Shown: positions 1-11,288, counted from the first letter of the stretch. The stretch is DNA of 64,000 bases from Medakamo hakoo (GCA_026636295.1 CP089457.1:372001-436000); one strand, 5' to 3'. A program made the numbers and translations. Notes: a model not told the origin generated them from the letters alone.

Positions 1-399
1 GCTCCAGCCGAGCCTGCCGCTCCTGCCGCTCCCGCCGGCGACGCGCAGGGGGCGTCCTCCCCGCCCCCTGCCCCGCCGCCACCCCCGCCTCCCCAGCCAA
101 CACTCGTCGCGCGCGCCCCCGGCTTCCACCTGTCCGCCACGCCCTCCTCCCTCGTCCTGCACGTCGACCTGGGCGCGCCAGTTCCGTTCGCGTCTCTGGG
201 AGTCACGGTCACTGTGCCGACGCCCCGCCAGGCCGCGGGCGGCGCGACGACGACGGTGGCGGTGGCGGCCGCGGGCGGGTCGAGCGTGCTAGTGCCGCTG
301 CCAGGCGGCAGCAAGGTCGACGCGTCCGGAGTGGCCGCGCACACGGCTGGCGATGGGCGCTTGCGCGTGACACTGCCACTAATGGTGGCGGAAGGGTGA
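1..399 (+). CDS. 3' end of a PIH1-domain-like protein (partial)
   Basis: Frame 1 is open from the first base of the window to a TGA at 397-399, giving about 132 C-terminal residues. The first 35 are an Ala/Pro-rich linker. The rest looks like a small beta-sandwich: a strand around FHLSATPSSLVLHVDLG, and an ending LRVTLPLMVAEG. That layout is known from the CS-like C-terminal domain of PIH1/PIH1D proteins, which act with the R2TP chaperone or in dynein arm assembly. The assignment rests on this short fold-like pattern only; another CS/p23-type protein is possible. The 5' part lies outside the window. It converges on the UFL1 gene, with 86 bp between the two stops. Confidence 0.42.
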   Translation, partial: APAEPAAPAAPAGDAQGASSPPPAPPPPPPPQPTLVARAPGFHLSATPSSLVLHVDLGAPVPFASLGVTVTVPTPRQAAGGATTTVAVAAAGGSSVLVPLPGGSKVDASGVAAHTAGDGRLRVTLPLMVAEG

Positions 400-485
400 C
401 AAAAGGGGTGTGTGCTTGCATGAAAAGAAAAAAAAAGACCTGCTTTCCACTCCATCCCACCTCCATCCATCCCTAACAACAAAAA

Positions 486-2839
486 CTACCCTTCCTCCAC
501 ACCCGCACCCTCACCCAACACCCGCTGCTTCACCGCCGCCACCAGCTCCTCCAACCGGCCGTCGTCCCCACCCCCCTCCCCTCTCAAGCTCGCCACCGTC
601 AGGGTGTGCAGCTCACGCAGCAACTTGACTTCTTCGTCGCTGACCACGCCATCCAGCGACGCGACCAGCGCGCCCAACGCCCGACCGGGCACAGACACCG
701 CCCGGCCGTGTGCGCGAGCGAAAGCAAGCGCGGCGGCAGGAGGCAGGGTGGTCGCCGCGTCGGTCGCGGCCGCAACAGCCTCGACCAACCCGGCCTTGAC
801 GGCGGTGAGCAAGGCCCGCTCCCCCTTCTTGTCCAGGCGGCGCAGCCGGCCGCCCGCCGCGGTGGCCAGCGCTTCCAGCGCGTCGACGAGCGTGGACGGA
901 GGCGGAGCCGACGACGCCGCCAGCAGCCCAACCGCCGCCCGAACAGCCGGCAGCGCGTCGGCCGGCACGGCCCCGCTGCCCGTCGCCATGGCCGCACGCT
1001 GCGCAGGCGTCAGGGCGAGGGGCGCCGCCGACGGCGGCGGCGCGCGCCCGGCGTCCAACGCCAGGGCGGCCAGCCAGCCGTCCACCGCTTCGGCGCCCGG
1101 CCCGCGCGCCAGGTGCCGGTGCAGGGTTTGGGTCAGGGCACCCTTTTCGTCCGACGCCGCGGCTTTGAGCACCACCTCCGCGCCCCGCGCGTACAGCTGC
1201 AGCCGGTCAGTCGCCGCACCCGCCGCCGCGACCGCTGCCTCGCGCGCTCGCCGCCGCTCGCCCGCGCCCGCGCTCGCCGCGTCGGCGACCGCACGCTCGT
1301 ACTCGGCGACGGCGGCCGGGCGGACGCGGGCGGCTAACGCAGCGGCGAGGGTCGTGGCGTCGCCGTCCTCATCGCCGTCCTCATCCCCGCCACCAGCCTT
1401 CCCAGACCCGGGCACCCAGGCCGCGACGCACGCGGTCAGGGCGCGCAGGCTCAGAGACGGTGGCGTGGTTGTTGGGGTCGGCGCGGCGCGGCCCACCGCC
1501 CGCTTCCCGCCCTTGCGCCCGCCTTTGCGCCCGCCACCTCCCTCATCGTCATCCGAGCCGGGTGGCGGGCGTGGGCGTGGCATGCCGGCCTGGACAGGCG
1601 CCTCAGCCGCGGCCGCACGCGCGACCTCCACCGCTTTCGCCGTCAGGTCGGCGACCAGGCCCGCGCCCACCACGCACGTGCCCGCACACACACAGCCGCC
1701 ACCGCGTTTGACGATGCGCGCAACGCTGGCCGACTTGGACATGAGCGTCGCCGTGTCAGACCGCGTGAGGACGGGCGGCAGCGCCGCGTGGACGTCGCAC
1801 CAGGCAGACGCGGCACCAGCCTCGGCCGCCGCGTCGACCGCGGCCAACACCGCCGGGCCAGCGTACACGGCCGACAGCGCCACCCCGCCCGGAAACGTGG
1901 CTTCTAGGTGCGCCACCGCCGCCCGGCGGTCCCCACCACCCCACACCCTCGCATACTCCACATACCCGTTGTCCGCGTAAAACGCCGCCAGCCCGGCCGC
2001 CGCCGCGTCGGCGTGCGCGGCCGGCACCCACAACCCGCCCGGGCGCAGCTTGCCGGACACGGCGCGGCCGCCGACCAGTTCGTCCACCAGGCGTGTCAGC
2101 GGCACGGGGCTGTCGATGGTCAACGAGCTCAAGCTCAGCGGCGCGGCCGCGCCGCGCAGGGCGCCGCGCAGCGCCGCCCGCGCGCGCGCCACGGCCGCGG
2201 GCGCGACCAACCGCCCGCCCTCGATTTTCGCGGGCACGGTGGGCGTGTTGAGGAACGGGTGCAAGCCGGCCACCAACGCATCCACACCCAGGCCAAACCG
2301 GCCAGCCAACTCGCCCAGGCTGGGCGACGCCCCGCCGTCGGCCAGCAGGGCCGCAACCTCGGCCGCCAGGTTTTGCCAGTAGGCGGGGGCGATGACATCG
2401 CCGCCGACCAGGGACAGGGAAGAGGAAGGAGGAGCGGCCTCGCCACCGCCCACCACGCTCTCCACCGCGGCTTGGACGTGCGCCAAGTCGACGTTCAAAA
2501 CGGACGGCAGGTCGACCAGCGCGATGCGGCCGCCCGCTTCAGTGACGGCCGCAGCTACATCCGCCGCCAGGCGCTCACGCGTCACGTACCCGCGGCCGTC
2601 GGCCGTGGATAAGAGGGTCAGGTAGCCGCGGGCGTGGAGGGTGCGGATGAGGTCGACGACGTTGCGTTCGGACAGGCGGGGCTGTGTTGGGAGGGTGGGA
2701 GGGTGGTGTGTGAGGCGCGAGAGCAAGACAGGGGCATGTGCGGCGCAGAGTCGCCTTCTCTTTTTCTCGCCCGGACCTTGGGCGCGGCGGCCTGGGCCTG
2801 TTCCAACTCGGCCAGGAGGGCGTCCAGGTCGTCGTCCAT
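486..2839 (-). CDS. UFL1: E3 UFM1-protein ligase 1 (UFL1)
   Basis: Two exons, 2777..2839 and 486..2681, encode about 752 residues (human UFL1 is 794). The first exon, MDDDLDALLAELEQAQAAAPK, joins in phase 0 to PRLSERNVVDLI. This reproduces the RLSERN motif and the N-terminal helical/winged-helix region of UFL1; GGRIALVDLPSVLNVDL and LVDELVGG also align with the human protein from memory. UFL1 is the ER-associated ligase that transfers UFM1 to targets such as ribosomal protein uL24 together with DDRGK1. Residues around 380-480 hold an Arg/Lys/Gly-rich insert (GGGGRKGGRKGGKRAVG). The frame stays open upstream of the acceptor, but the ATG at 2839 with the short first exon fits the family better. 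Confidence 0.9.
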
Positions 2840-3075
2840 CGTCTCTATCGTCGGAGGGTGAAGGGAGTGGGGAGTGCCTCCGCGCCGGGGCGCGGCGGCG
2901 AACACACACGGGTGCGCGCGGCGCGTTTTTTCCTCTGAGAAGGGGCGCCCGAAAAGAACGGATGGAAAGCAGCAAAAAAAACAAAACTAACACGACTCTA
3001 ACAATGCTGGATGGTGTGGCCGCCCTGGTCGCGTCGGACGGTGGTGGCCACCACCTCCAATGGTGGTGGACCATC

Positions 3076-5669
3076 TCAAACCTTGGACCCAACACCCAAC
3101 ACCCTCAACGGGTGCGCCTCCGTGTTGAGCACCCAGTCGCCCGCGGGCAGGCCGCCGCCCGGTTCGTCCGCAAAGAGCAAATAGAAGTACTTGAGCGTCT
3201 CCGCACTCCACCATGACGGCTGCTGGTCGTCCCACGCAATCGCGGACGCGCGGCCCGCGCCCGGTTCAACGTCCACGACGCCGCTGTAGCCGCCGCTCGG
3301 CACCTTGGCCGCCCGCTCAAAGGCCGTGAACATCTCCCACCCCCAGTCCGCGTAGGCCGGGTCCTTCGTCGCCGCCCGCAGATAGAACAGCGCCTCGACT
3401 ACCTCAGGCCGCAGCAGCGACCCGGCCGCCCGGCCCGGCATCAGGCCCTTCAGCGTGAACACAGTCGACTCGGGCGCCAGGCCCGTCGCCGTCGAGTTGG
3501 CCATCTCGTAGCACGTGCGGGCCAGGGCCGTGGCGGCCTTCAGGTACCGTTCGGCTTTCGGCCCGGACACCGCGCCTTCCAGCACGCCGAGCGCCAGGTT
3601 GCCGGGCAGGAAGCAGCTCAAGTGGTCGGACGCTTCCTCGCCCAGGTCGGACGTCGTGTAGAGCAAGCCGCCGCTGCCGGGCGGGGCGGTGCCGATCAGG
3701 CGGTCCAGGACGCCGTCCATGGCCGCCTCCCAGGCGGCGCGCAGCCGTTCCGCCGCGGCCGGCCCGCCCGGCGTCGTCAGCCGGGTGGTGCGCGGCGGCG
3801 GTCGGCGCGACGCCGGCTTGCCCGCGCCGATGGGCCGGCGGTGAGGTGGGGGCGGACGTGGGAGTGGCTGGGCGCCCTCCGCCACCGGCCGGTCGCCCGC
3901 CGGCGCCGCCGCCGCCCCCTTGGCCCGCAACAGCCAGCCCTTCAGCAAGTACTCGTAGAACGAGTCCGTCCGCCCGCCGATGGAATGCGCTTCCACAAAC
4001 GCGCCGCCGCCGGTTTCCAAGGACAGCGTCGTCGGAAACAGGCCGGGGCAGGCCTCATCCCCGCCCGGCGTTGCGTCCAGGATGGCGGCGACCGCCCGCT
4101 CCGCCGTCGCGGCCAGGTCCGGCCGGTCCAACAGCGCCGCCAGGCGCACGAATTCCAGCTGCACGGACCCGGCTTCGGCCAGGAGCGTGAAGCGCGGGTG
4201 GAGGGTCGGGTCGTCCGCGTCGGCGTCGGCGGCGTCGCCCCCATCCCCTCCGTCCTCCGGGACCAGGCGCACGGACGGGGCGGGCAGGCCAGACGGCGTC
4301 GCGAACGCGGGCAGCAGGCGGTTGCCCAGCCCCGCCGCCGCGTCAATGAAGACTTGGTCGCCGCCCGTCAAGTCCGCGGCGGCCAGCAGGCCGCCCAAGC
4401 CACGGATGGTCGTCTCAAACGTCGATGCGATGCAGCCTGGAGAGGGTGAGGAGGACGACGACAATGACGCGTTTTTTTTCGACTTCCCGCTCACCCAGTC
4501 CTGGTCCGCGACCCAGGCCCGGGCGCGCGCGAACTCGGCTGGGAAGCCGAGCAGGTGGCTGTTGTGTGCAGGGTGGGGGTGGGGCGGAGAGGACGCGTGA
4601 GAGCATGGCTGAACGGGCGGGGCGGGCGTGGCACCAGGACCGTGCGTGGTCTAGAGCGGTTTCACGGCCGCCAGCTCGCGGGCCGTGCAGTGCCCTCCCC
4701 CCCCGCCATATTCACAACGCACAGCGTATCAAGGGAGTCCAGGATGGTCACGCCAATCCCGCAAAGCGTGTCATACCCTTCCTTCGACACGGGCGCCAGT
4801 TCGTCCAAGCCCCAGGCGTGTTTCACGTAGCCCGCCCATGTGTGGGCGAGGGCGGCGCGGACGGCCGCACGGCGGGCGGACAACGCAGGCGGCGCAGAGT
4901 ACCGCGGTGGCGGCGCCGACGGCGGCGACTCGAGGCCGTCCCTCAACGTGCCTTTGATCAGCGCGGCCGACGCCAGGGCCGTCGCGTGTCCGTCGGCATA
5001 CGTGGGCGGCGCGGGCAGCGTGCGCCGCGCGCGCGGCTGCATGGACGCCGCCGACACCACGCCTCCCGCGTTCAGCGCGCCTGCTGGCTCCCAGCCTTCT
5101 AAAGCGGAACGCGGGCTGACGGCCATGCCGGGTAAAGCATGCAACCGCGCGAGCGCGCGCTCGCGCTCTTGTAGAGCGGCCGCGACCAGGTCGATTTCCG
5201 ATGAGGATGGAGAAGTGTGCGGGTGGTGTGTGGTGGCGGACGCGGATGGTGTCGGCGTGGAGCGGAGCTGTGGGCAGTGTGGTGGGCGGCGGGGCGGCGG
5301 CGAGGGGAGTGAGCGGAAAGGGTTTGATGGCTAGGTTTGAGCACGCGGCCGTCGTCGTGGTGGGCGAGGGGAGTGAGCGGAAAGGGTTTGATGGCTAGGT
5401 CCGCGGCCGTCGTCGTCGTCGGGTCCTCGCATGCCTTCCGTCACGGGTGCAAAAAAAAAGACAACCCCACAAAAACTCACGGTCGTCGCCCTCCAGCCCA
5501 ACAGGCCTGCTGTGCAGACGAGCAGGCCTAGACCCAGAGCGATGGCCGCCGTCAGGGTGGACCGGCGGCCGCGGCGGCTCAAGCCAATGCCGGCGCCGAC
5601 GCCTGCGGCGCGCGTCGGCGAGAGCGAGGCGCGCGGCGGCGGGCCGGCGACGAAGAGGCCGCCGACCAT
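3076..5669 (-). CDS. Class I alpha-1,2-mannosidase, GH47 (copy A)
   Basis: Three exons (5481..5669, 4666..5267, 3076..4558) give about 757 residues. Exon 1 encodes a short cytosolic tail and one signal-anchor segment (AAIALGLGLLVCTAGLLGW), the type II topology of Golgi/ER mannosidases. A stem region follows, then the GH47 barrel: ALAHTWAGYVKHAW, TILDSLDTL, STFETTIRGLGGLLAA with the conserved Glu, DSFYEYLLKGWLL, HLSCFLPGNLALGVLEGA, RPEVVEALFYL, WSAETLKYFYLLF and NTEAHPL with the calcium-binding Thr. These enzymes trim alpha-1,2-mannose from N-glycans. A low-complexity Pro/Arg insert sits near residues 510-560, and the loop before FETTIR is longer than usual. The exon 2 donor is the least certain junction. 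A second GH47 gene lies at 19644..22144. Confidence 0.88.
5301..5400. repeat. Tandem duplication inside intron 1 of GH47 copy A
   Basis: A 36-bp block starting cgaggggagtgagcgg occurs identically at 5301-5336 and 5365-5400, a period of 64 bp. Both copies are followed by a gcggccgtcgtcgt stretch. It lies wholly within the intron between exons 1 and 2 (5268..5480), so it does not affect the protein. The perfect identity suggests a recent local duplication. Confidence 0.9.
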
Positions 5670-6017
5670 TTAGGTCAGGCGATCCAAGGCCGGGGCTTTT
5701 CGTGTGCGCAAGCGTGTGGGCGGGTCGTTTTGTGCTCCTGGTGGGCGTGGGAAGGGCGTGTCGGAAAGCGCGCAGAGAAAGGTTGCGGCCCAACAGGCTT
5801 GTGTCGGCCCGACTCTCCTCGTTAGAGAGCGGGGTCCCCCCCGCGGCGCTTTCTCTCAGTCTCTTTTTCGGCGGCAAGGGGAGGAGAGCGAAAAAAAAGG
5901 AGGGTGTTGCCCTCCGCCCGCCGACCCACACACGCGTGCGTGGGGTCCCTTGGCGCACGGGCACGCACACGCACACGCCCCCGCCCTGCCGGATCTCCCG
6001 TCCGCACGGCCAAAAAA
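5670..6017. promoter_or_regulatory. Divergent intergenic region between GH47 copy A and the BET gene
   Basis: These 348 bp separate two divergently transcribed start codons and must hold both 5' leaders and promoters. I see no TATA box or other named site with confidence. The part near the BET gene is rich in CACACG repeats, with an A-run just before its ATG. Confidence 0.5.
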
Positions 6018-8033
6018 ATGGAGGCGGTGACCACCGCCGCCGCCGCAGCCCATCCACCGGCCAGCGCTGCGCCGCCGGCGTCAGACGTTGCCGCCGCCGG
6101 CCCGCCACCCGCCGACCCGGCCACCGCGACCACGGCACCAGCAGCTGTGCTGATACCTCCACCCACCGCTGACGAAGACGTGGAAGACCTGGAGCCGTTG
6201 CCGGTGGGTGCCGCGGACGACGACGCGGACGGCGCTGGCGCAGGGGATGCCGCCGCGGCCGAAGCTGCCGCCGCGGCCGCCCTCCCTCCCGCCGTCATCC
6301 TCCCGCCCGTCACGCCTCGGGACGTTGGTGAAGCGGACGACCTCGCGCCCTTACCCTTGCACGCGGTGGGTGAGGACGAAGACACGGCGGGCGAGGAAGA
6401 AGGCGGCGGCGACGCGGCGACCGTCGCGGCCGCAGCCGCGGCCCTGGCCGCGGACGTCGCTGCGCGGCCTGCCCCGCCGCCGCCGCCGCCCACCCGGTCC
6501 GCCCGCCGCCGCACCGCCGCCGAGACGCCTGCTGCTCAACCCGCTGTCGTCGTCGTCGAAGCCGCCGACCGCCAGCGCTGGGAGCTCAAACGCACGCTCG
6601 TGTCCATCGGCACCGACCTGGAAGCCCTGACGCACGAGGTCGCCGCGGCGACGGCCGAGCCGCAGGCGGCGCTGGCCGCCGCCGCCGCGGCCGCGGCCGC
6701 CTTTGCGTCCGCCGCCAACACGCCCAACGGCGGCACGCCCGGCCCGCCGCTCACGGCCGCCGACCTCCCGCCCGCCGAGCGCGCGCGCCTGGTGGACGCC
6801 GCGCTGCGCCGGGCGGCCGACCTGATCCTGCGCCACGCCCTCGCCGCCGTCCGCCACGTCCAGGCCCACCGCTGGTCCTGGCCGTTCAACGAGCCCGTCG
6901 ACACCGAAAAGTACCCGGATTACACGGCCGCCGTGCCGTCGCCCATCGACCTGGGCACGATCCGGGCCCGCATCGAGGACGGCGGGCATTACGCCACGCC
7001 CGACGCGGTGGCCGAGGACGTGCGCCGCGTCTTCACCAACGCGCAAGCCTACAACCCGCCCGGCTCGGACGTCCACGTCATGGCGGTGTCGCTGGCCCGT
7101 CGCTTCGAGGAGCGGTGGGCGTCGGCGGTCGCGCCGCGCGCGGCCGCGCTGCCGTCCCTGGCGGCGGCGGATGAGGCGGCGGCGTTGCGGCGGTTGGCGG
7201 CTGCCCGCGCTGCCGGCGGCATTGAAGGCGCGGCCGCCCTGATGGCCGCCGGCGCGCGCGGTGGGCGGCCGGGCCGGAAGCCCGGTTCGAAGACCGCCGC
7301 CAAGCAGGCGCTGGCGGAGGCGGCCGCCCGTCTGGGCCCGCAGCTGGACGCGCTGGCAGCACGAATCGCGGCCGCCAAGGGCGCGGCGGCGGCTGCGACC
7401 CAGCCCATGGCCCACGCGGACAAAGCCCGCCTGGTCGAAGCCCTGTCCGCCCTGCCGCCGTCCCAGTTCGAGGGCGCGGTCGCGGTCGCGCTGTCTGCGT
7501 GTCCGGCCATGGCCGCGCGCGCGCAAGCCGCCGTCAACGGCGGGGCGCTGGCGACCCCGCGGCGCGGCGGCGGCAGCTCGGCCCCGCCCACGCCGACCCC
7601 GCCCACCATCGACCTGGACCTGGCCGCCCTGTCGGACGTGGGCCTGCGCCAGCTGGAACACTTTGTCGTCGCGTGCGGGCGGGTCGGGGGGGGTGGCGGC
7701 AGTGGGGGGGGCGGCGACGGCGGCCCGGCCGACCCGCCTCCACCCGCCTGGCCTGGCCTGGTGCTCGGCCGGGGCGCGCGCCCGTACCGCGCGCCGCCCG
7801 TGTCCAAGCGGGCTCGGCGTGGGCCGCCCGGGCCACCACCCGGCCCACGGCCGCCGTCGGCGGCTGGCGCGCCCGACACACCTGCGCCCGCTGGCGTCAA
7901 GGCAGAGGGAGGAGAGGAGGGCGCGCCGGGTGCCGCTGGTCCGGCTGTGGCGGCGCCGGTGGATGAGGAGGACGAGGTGCCGCTGGCGGTGGTCGCGGCT
8001 GGTGGTGGTGGTGGGCGTGGGCGTGGGGAGTGA
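6018..8033 (+). CDS. BET/GTE-type bromodomain transcription factor
   Basis: A single exon of 671 codons. The ATG follows an A-run (caaaaaaatgg); the frame is open further upstream but has no better start. A bromodomain covers about residues 270-370: WSWPFNEPVDTEKYPDY, PIDLGTIRARIEDGGHYATP and FTNAQAYNPPGSDVHVMA, with the acetyl-lysine-contacting Asn in YNPPGS. A NET-like region follows at about 465-555 (KARLVEALSALPPSQFEGAV and IDLDLAALSDVGLRQLEHFV). One bromodomain plus NET is the plant GTE arrangement of BET proteins, which read acetylated histones in the nucleus. Both ends are low-complexity Ala/Pro/acidic, and a Lys/Arg patch near 595 (SKRARRG) could serve as a nuclear localisation signal. 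Confidence 0.88.
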   Translation: MEAVTTAAAAAHPPASAAPPASDVAAAGPPPADPATATTAPAAVLIPPPTADEDVEDLEPLPVGAADDDADGAGAGDAAAAEAAAAAALPPAVILPPVTPRDVGEADDLAPLPLHAVGEDEDTAGEEEGGGDAATVAAAAAALAADVAARPAPPPPPPTRSARRRTAAETPAAQPAVVVVEAADRQRWELKRTLVSIGTDLEALTHEVAAATAEPQAALAAAAAAAAAFASAANTPNGGTPGPPLTAADLPPAERARLVDAALRRAADLILRHALAAVRHVQAHRWSWPFNEPVDTEKYPDYTAAVPSPIDLGTIRARIEDGGHYATPDAVAEDVRRVFTNAQAYNPPGSDVHVMAVSLARRFEERWASAVAPRAAALPSLAAADEAAALRRLAAARAAGGIEGAAALMAAGARGGRPGRKPGSKTAAKQALAEAAARLGPQLDALAARIAAAKGAAAAATQPMAHADKARLVEALSALPPSQFEGAVAVALSACPAMAARAQAAVNGGALATPRRGGGSSAPPTPTPPTIDLDLAALSDVGLRQLEHFVVACGRVGGGGGSGGGGDGGPADPPPPAWPGLVLGRGARPYRAPPVSKRARRGPPGPPPGPRPPSAAGAPDTPAPAGVKAEGGEEGAPGAAGPAVAAPVDEEDEVPLAVVAAGGGGGRGRGE

Positions 8034-8129
8034 AAGTCCGAAAGTGTGTAGAGAGCAAAAGCAAAAGACCGGTGGCGTGTTTCAAAGGTCGGTCGGTTCA
8101 CGCGAACGGGCGAAAAAAAAACAACGCGA

Positions 8130-9380
8130 ATGCGCACGCCGGCGTTTAACAGCCGGCCAGGGCGAGCGGCGATGACGCCGCTGCGCCCAGACCTACGCGC
8201 GACGTTTGCCCAGAGTATGACATTGGTTGCAATGGTCGCGCTGGCGTTCGCCGGCGGCTATTGCGGTGCGAAGACAGGCCGCGCGCCCGCCGCCTCGTCT
8301 GTCCGTCGGGGCCGCCTGTCTCTCGCCCGGCTCGCCCTGGTGGGCGGCACGCCGCCCACGCCGCCCGCCTGCACCCCAGCCCAGCGCGACGCCCAGGCCG
8401 CGGCGTTCAACCGTTCCACTCCCAATGCCAACTACATGGCGTCGGCCTGTCCCTCGACGGCAATCCTGGCCGCCCTGCAAGCCGCCGACCCGTCTGCCGG
8501 CGGGGCGCTGACCCTCGTCAACGTCGGCGCCAACAAAGGCTACGGCATCGCCGAAGTCACGGCCCTGTTCCGGCCGGACCTGGGCGTCACGCCCGCGACC
8601 GTGTACGCCCGCTTGAAAAAAGGGCACCCGACCGCGCCCGCCGACGCCATCCGCGGCGTGTGCGGCGACGGCGAGGAGGCTGTGCCCGACGTCGCGCCGC
8701 CCGCCTCCCCTCCCCACCTGACCATCCACGCCGTCGAACCCGTGCCGTCGAATGTGGGGCTGCTGCGCGACCTGGCGAGAGAGCTGCAGGGCTCACCATC
8801 CGTCACGGTGACCGTCCACCCCGGCGCGGTCGGGCCCGCCCCGCTGACGCGCCTGGGTTACGACCCGGCGTCCTGCGAGCACGTCGGCCAGGAGAGCTGC
8901 CAGATGCAGGTTTACAAGCCCGGTCTCTCGCCTGTCACGGGCTGGACGCTTGACGGCTTTTTCGCCGAGCAAGGCCTGGGACGGACGACGGAAGCGAAGG
9001 AGGGCGGCGCGACCAGCCGCCGGTCCGTTGTTTTAAAAATCGACGCGGAAGGCTACGACGGCGCGATTCTGATGAGCGCTGGGACAGGGCCCGGGTCCGC
9101 GCTGGACGCTGTGCGCGCCGTCGAATTCGAGTACCATGGCGTGGGAAAATGGGGCCCTGGCACCGGCCAGGTCCGCTTACAAGCCGTCATCGAAAAACTT
9201 GAGCCCGCGTTTGACTGCTACCTGGAATTCGGCTCCCACCTCGTCCACCTCACAGGCTCCTGCTGGACGGAAGCCTACGAATTCTACCAGTGGAGCAACG
9301 TGCTGTGCGTGCGGCGTGGGGACGACCCGTGGGCTGGCGTTGCGGCGGGCCTGGCGGTGTGGAAGGAAGGTGGGGCGTGA
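8130..9380 (+). CDS. Membrane-anchored FkbM-family methyltransferase
   Basis: A single exon, 416 residues from the first ATG (8130). A second in-frame ATG at 8172 would remove 14 residues and still keep the anchor. A hydrophobic segment (SMTLVAMVALAFAGGYCG) near residues 29-46 predicts a type II membrane protein. The catalytic region has an AdoMet-binding signature (TLVNVGANKGYG), an acidic strand-2 end (HAVEPVPSNVGLL) and the FkbM motif VVLKIDAEGYDGAIL. Family members O-methylate sugars or small molecules. Given the anchor, a Golgi glycan substrate is a reasonable inference but unproven. Cysteines are frequent after residue 85, as expected for a luminal domain. Confidence 0.75.
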   Translation: MRTPAFNSRPGRAAMTPLRPDLRATFAQSMTLVAMVALAFAGGYCGAKTGRAPAASSVRRGRLSLARLALVGGTPPTPPACTPAQRDAQAAAFNRSTPNANYMASACPSTAILAALQAADPSAGGALTLVNVGANKGYGIAEVTALFRPDLGVTPATVYARLKKGHPTAPADAIRGVCGDGEEAVPDVAPPASPPHLTIHAVEPVPSNVGLLRDLARELQGSPSVTVTVHPGAVGPAPLTRLGYDPASCEHVGQESCQMQVYKPGLSPVTGWTLDGFFAEQGLGRTTEAKEGGATSRRSVVLKIDAEGYDGAILMSAGTGPGSALDAVRAVEFEYHGVGKWGPGTGQVRLQAVIEKLEPAFDCYLEFGSHLVHLTGSCWTEAYEFYQWSNVLCVRRGDDPWAGVAAGLAVWKEGGA

Positions 9381-9557
9381 GAGGTGGTGGTTGAGCGGTG
9401 GTGCGTGAGAACTGTTTTTTTTTAGAGAGGGCGACGTCTGTGTGCATTGCCGCCGTTGAGGACAGTTGAAAAAAAAATGAACGTAGAACGGAACGGGTGC
9501 TCCATCCATCGAGAGAGCGCTGTGCTCCATCAATTGCACGCACGCCTCCAGGCCCCC

Positions 9558-11057
9558 TCACGCCGCCCCAGCCGCGCCCACTCCTCCCCCACCCTCAGCG
9601 TCCGGCCACGCAGTCAAGACCTCGACCCCGCCCGCGGTCACCAACAGTGTGTGCTCAAACTGCGCCGACAGCGAGCCGTCGGCCGTCACGACCGTCCACC
9701 CGTCCTTCCACATGCGGGAGCGCGGGGAGCCGAGCGTGAGCATGGGCTCGATGGTGAAGGTCTGGCCCTCGACCAACGTCCCCGGCTCGCGGTTGCGGCA
9801 GTGGACGACGACCGGGTTGGAGTGGAAGACGCGGCCGACGCCGTGGCCGACAAACTCGCGGACGATGCCCAGTTTTTCGCGGTCGGCGATGGTTTGGATG
9901 GCGTCGCCGATGGCCGAGACGGGCAAGCCCGGGCGGACGAGTTTGACGGCCGCGTCCAGGGCTTCTTTCGTCGTGTCGACCAGCCGCGCGGCGTCTTTCG
10001 TCGCCGCACTCCGCCCGCCCACGAAAAACATGCGGGACGTGTCGCCGTGGTGGCCGTCCAGGTAGACGGTGACGTCAATGTTGATGATGTCGCCGGAGGC
10101 CAGGGGCCGGGCGTCCGGGATGCCTGCGTTTTGGAGGAGCGTGTGGGTACATGGAAAAAGAGGCGGGGGGGTGTGAGGTGGGCATGTGGATGGATGGAGT
10201 GGCCGCGCCGCGCGTGCGGCTTGCCCGCGCGAGTGGCAAGGTTTCGGCCCGCCGCTCCGCCGACCACAACGGCGGCCAACCACAGCAGGACCGTAGCCGA
10301 GCTCCTGCCCAGCCCGCCAACGCACACGCACACCACCCCCTTCCCGCAACCCTCCGACCTCTCCCCCCACCACTCACCGTGGCAGATGCACTCGTTCACG
10401 CTGGTGCACACTGACTTTGGAAAATTCCCGTACGTCAGCGGGGACGGGTACGCGCCCGCGGCGATGATGCGGTCGTGCACAGCCCGGTCGATGGCGTCCG
10501 TCGTGACGCCCGGCTTGACCAGCGTCCCCGCGTACGCGAGGACCTCCGCGGCCAGCTTGCCCGCCGCGCGCATCTTTTCAATGCCCGCCGCGTCGTGCGT
10601 CTGGATGCCGTCGTCGTACGGGTTGGTGCCCGTGTCCACGTACGGTGGCAGCTGGATGTGGGCGGGCACGGGTAAGCGAGGGGAGACGGGGTGGGGCTTC
10701 AGGCGGGACGGGCCAGGTTTTCTGTCGAGGTGGATGGATGGGGATGGGTGGTGGTCGTGGGTGGTGAGAGAGGGTGGTCGGGGAAGAAACAACTCTCCGC
10801 GGCGCCAAACTCCACCCACCACAAACCGACTTTTTCTTGTCTTCGCGCAGGGACAGCAGCTCGGAGAAGCCGCGGCCGGCCTGGATGGGGAGGGACCGGC
10901 GGGCCCGGCGGAGCGAGCGCGGTGTAGCACCGGTGTCAAAGCCGGCGGCCAGCGCCGGCCGCGACGACGGGCCCGCCGGCGCCGACCGCAGCAGGGCGGA
11001 CGCGACGACGGTGGGCACGCTCCGCGAGGCGGCAGCGGCCCTGGTGGCGGCTTGCAT
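9558..11057 (-). CDS. Methionine aminopeptidase type 1, organellar
   Basis: Three exons (10831..11057, 10378..10721, 9558..10123) give 378 residues with consistent phases. The N-terminal 60-70 residues are Ala/Arg/Ser-rich like a plastid or mitochondrial transit peptide, then VSPRLPVPAHI matches plant organellar MAP1 proteins. The five metal ligands of the pita-bread fold are visible: two Asp in INIDVTVYLDGHHGDTSRMF, His in GHGVGRVFHSNP, Glu in FTIEPML and Glu in AQFEHTLLV. The enzyme removes initiator methionine from organelle-made proteins. The start shares a short divergent promoter with fumarylacetoacetase. Confidence 0.92.
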
Positions 11058-11288
11058 GGTGTGGCAGGTGAGGTGAGGTGAGGTGCGTGGGGCGGCCAGA
11101 CGCGAATTCGCTCTCGCTCCGCGTCCGAGCCGTTCGCTCGAGTGCGCACCCGACCTCAGGTGGCACACGAGTGAAGGAAAAACGCGCGCCGGAGCACTCG
11201 CCTTGCGCCCGCCCCTCCGGCGCGTCGCGGCCACCTCCCCGCCCCAACTCCCGCTCCGTGCGTGACCGCCACACGCCTGGCCTCACGC

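Noticed and set aside
4459-4491. An intron in GH47 copy A before STFETTIR (GTGAGC donor, CTCCAG acceptor)
   Set aside because: Splicing there would shift the frame, whereas reading through keeps one frame with only a Ser-rich loop added.
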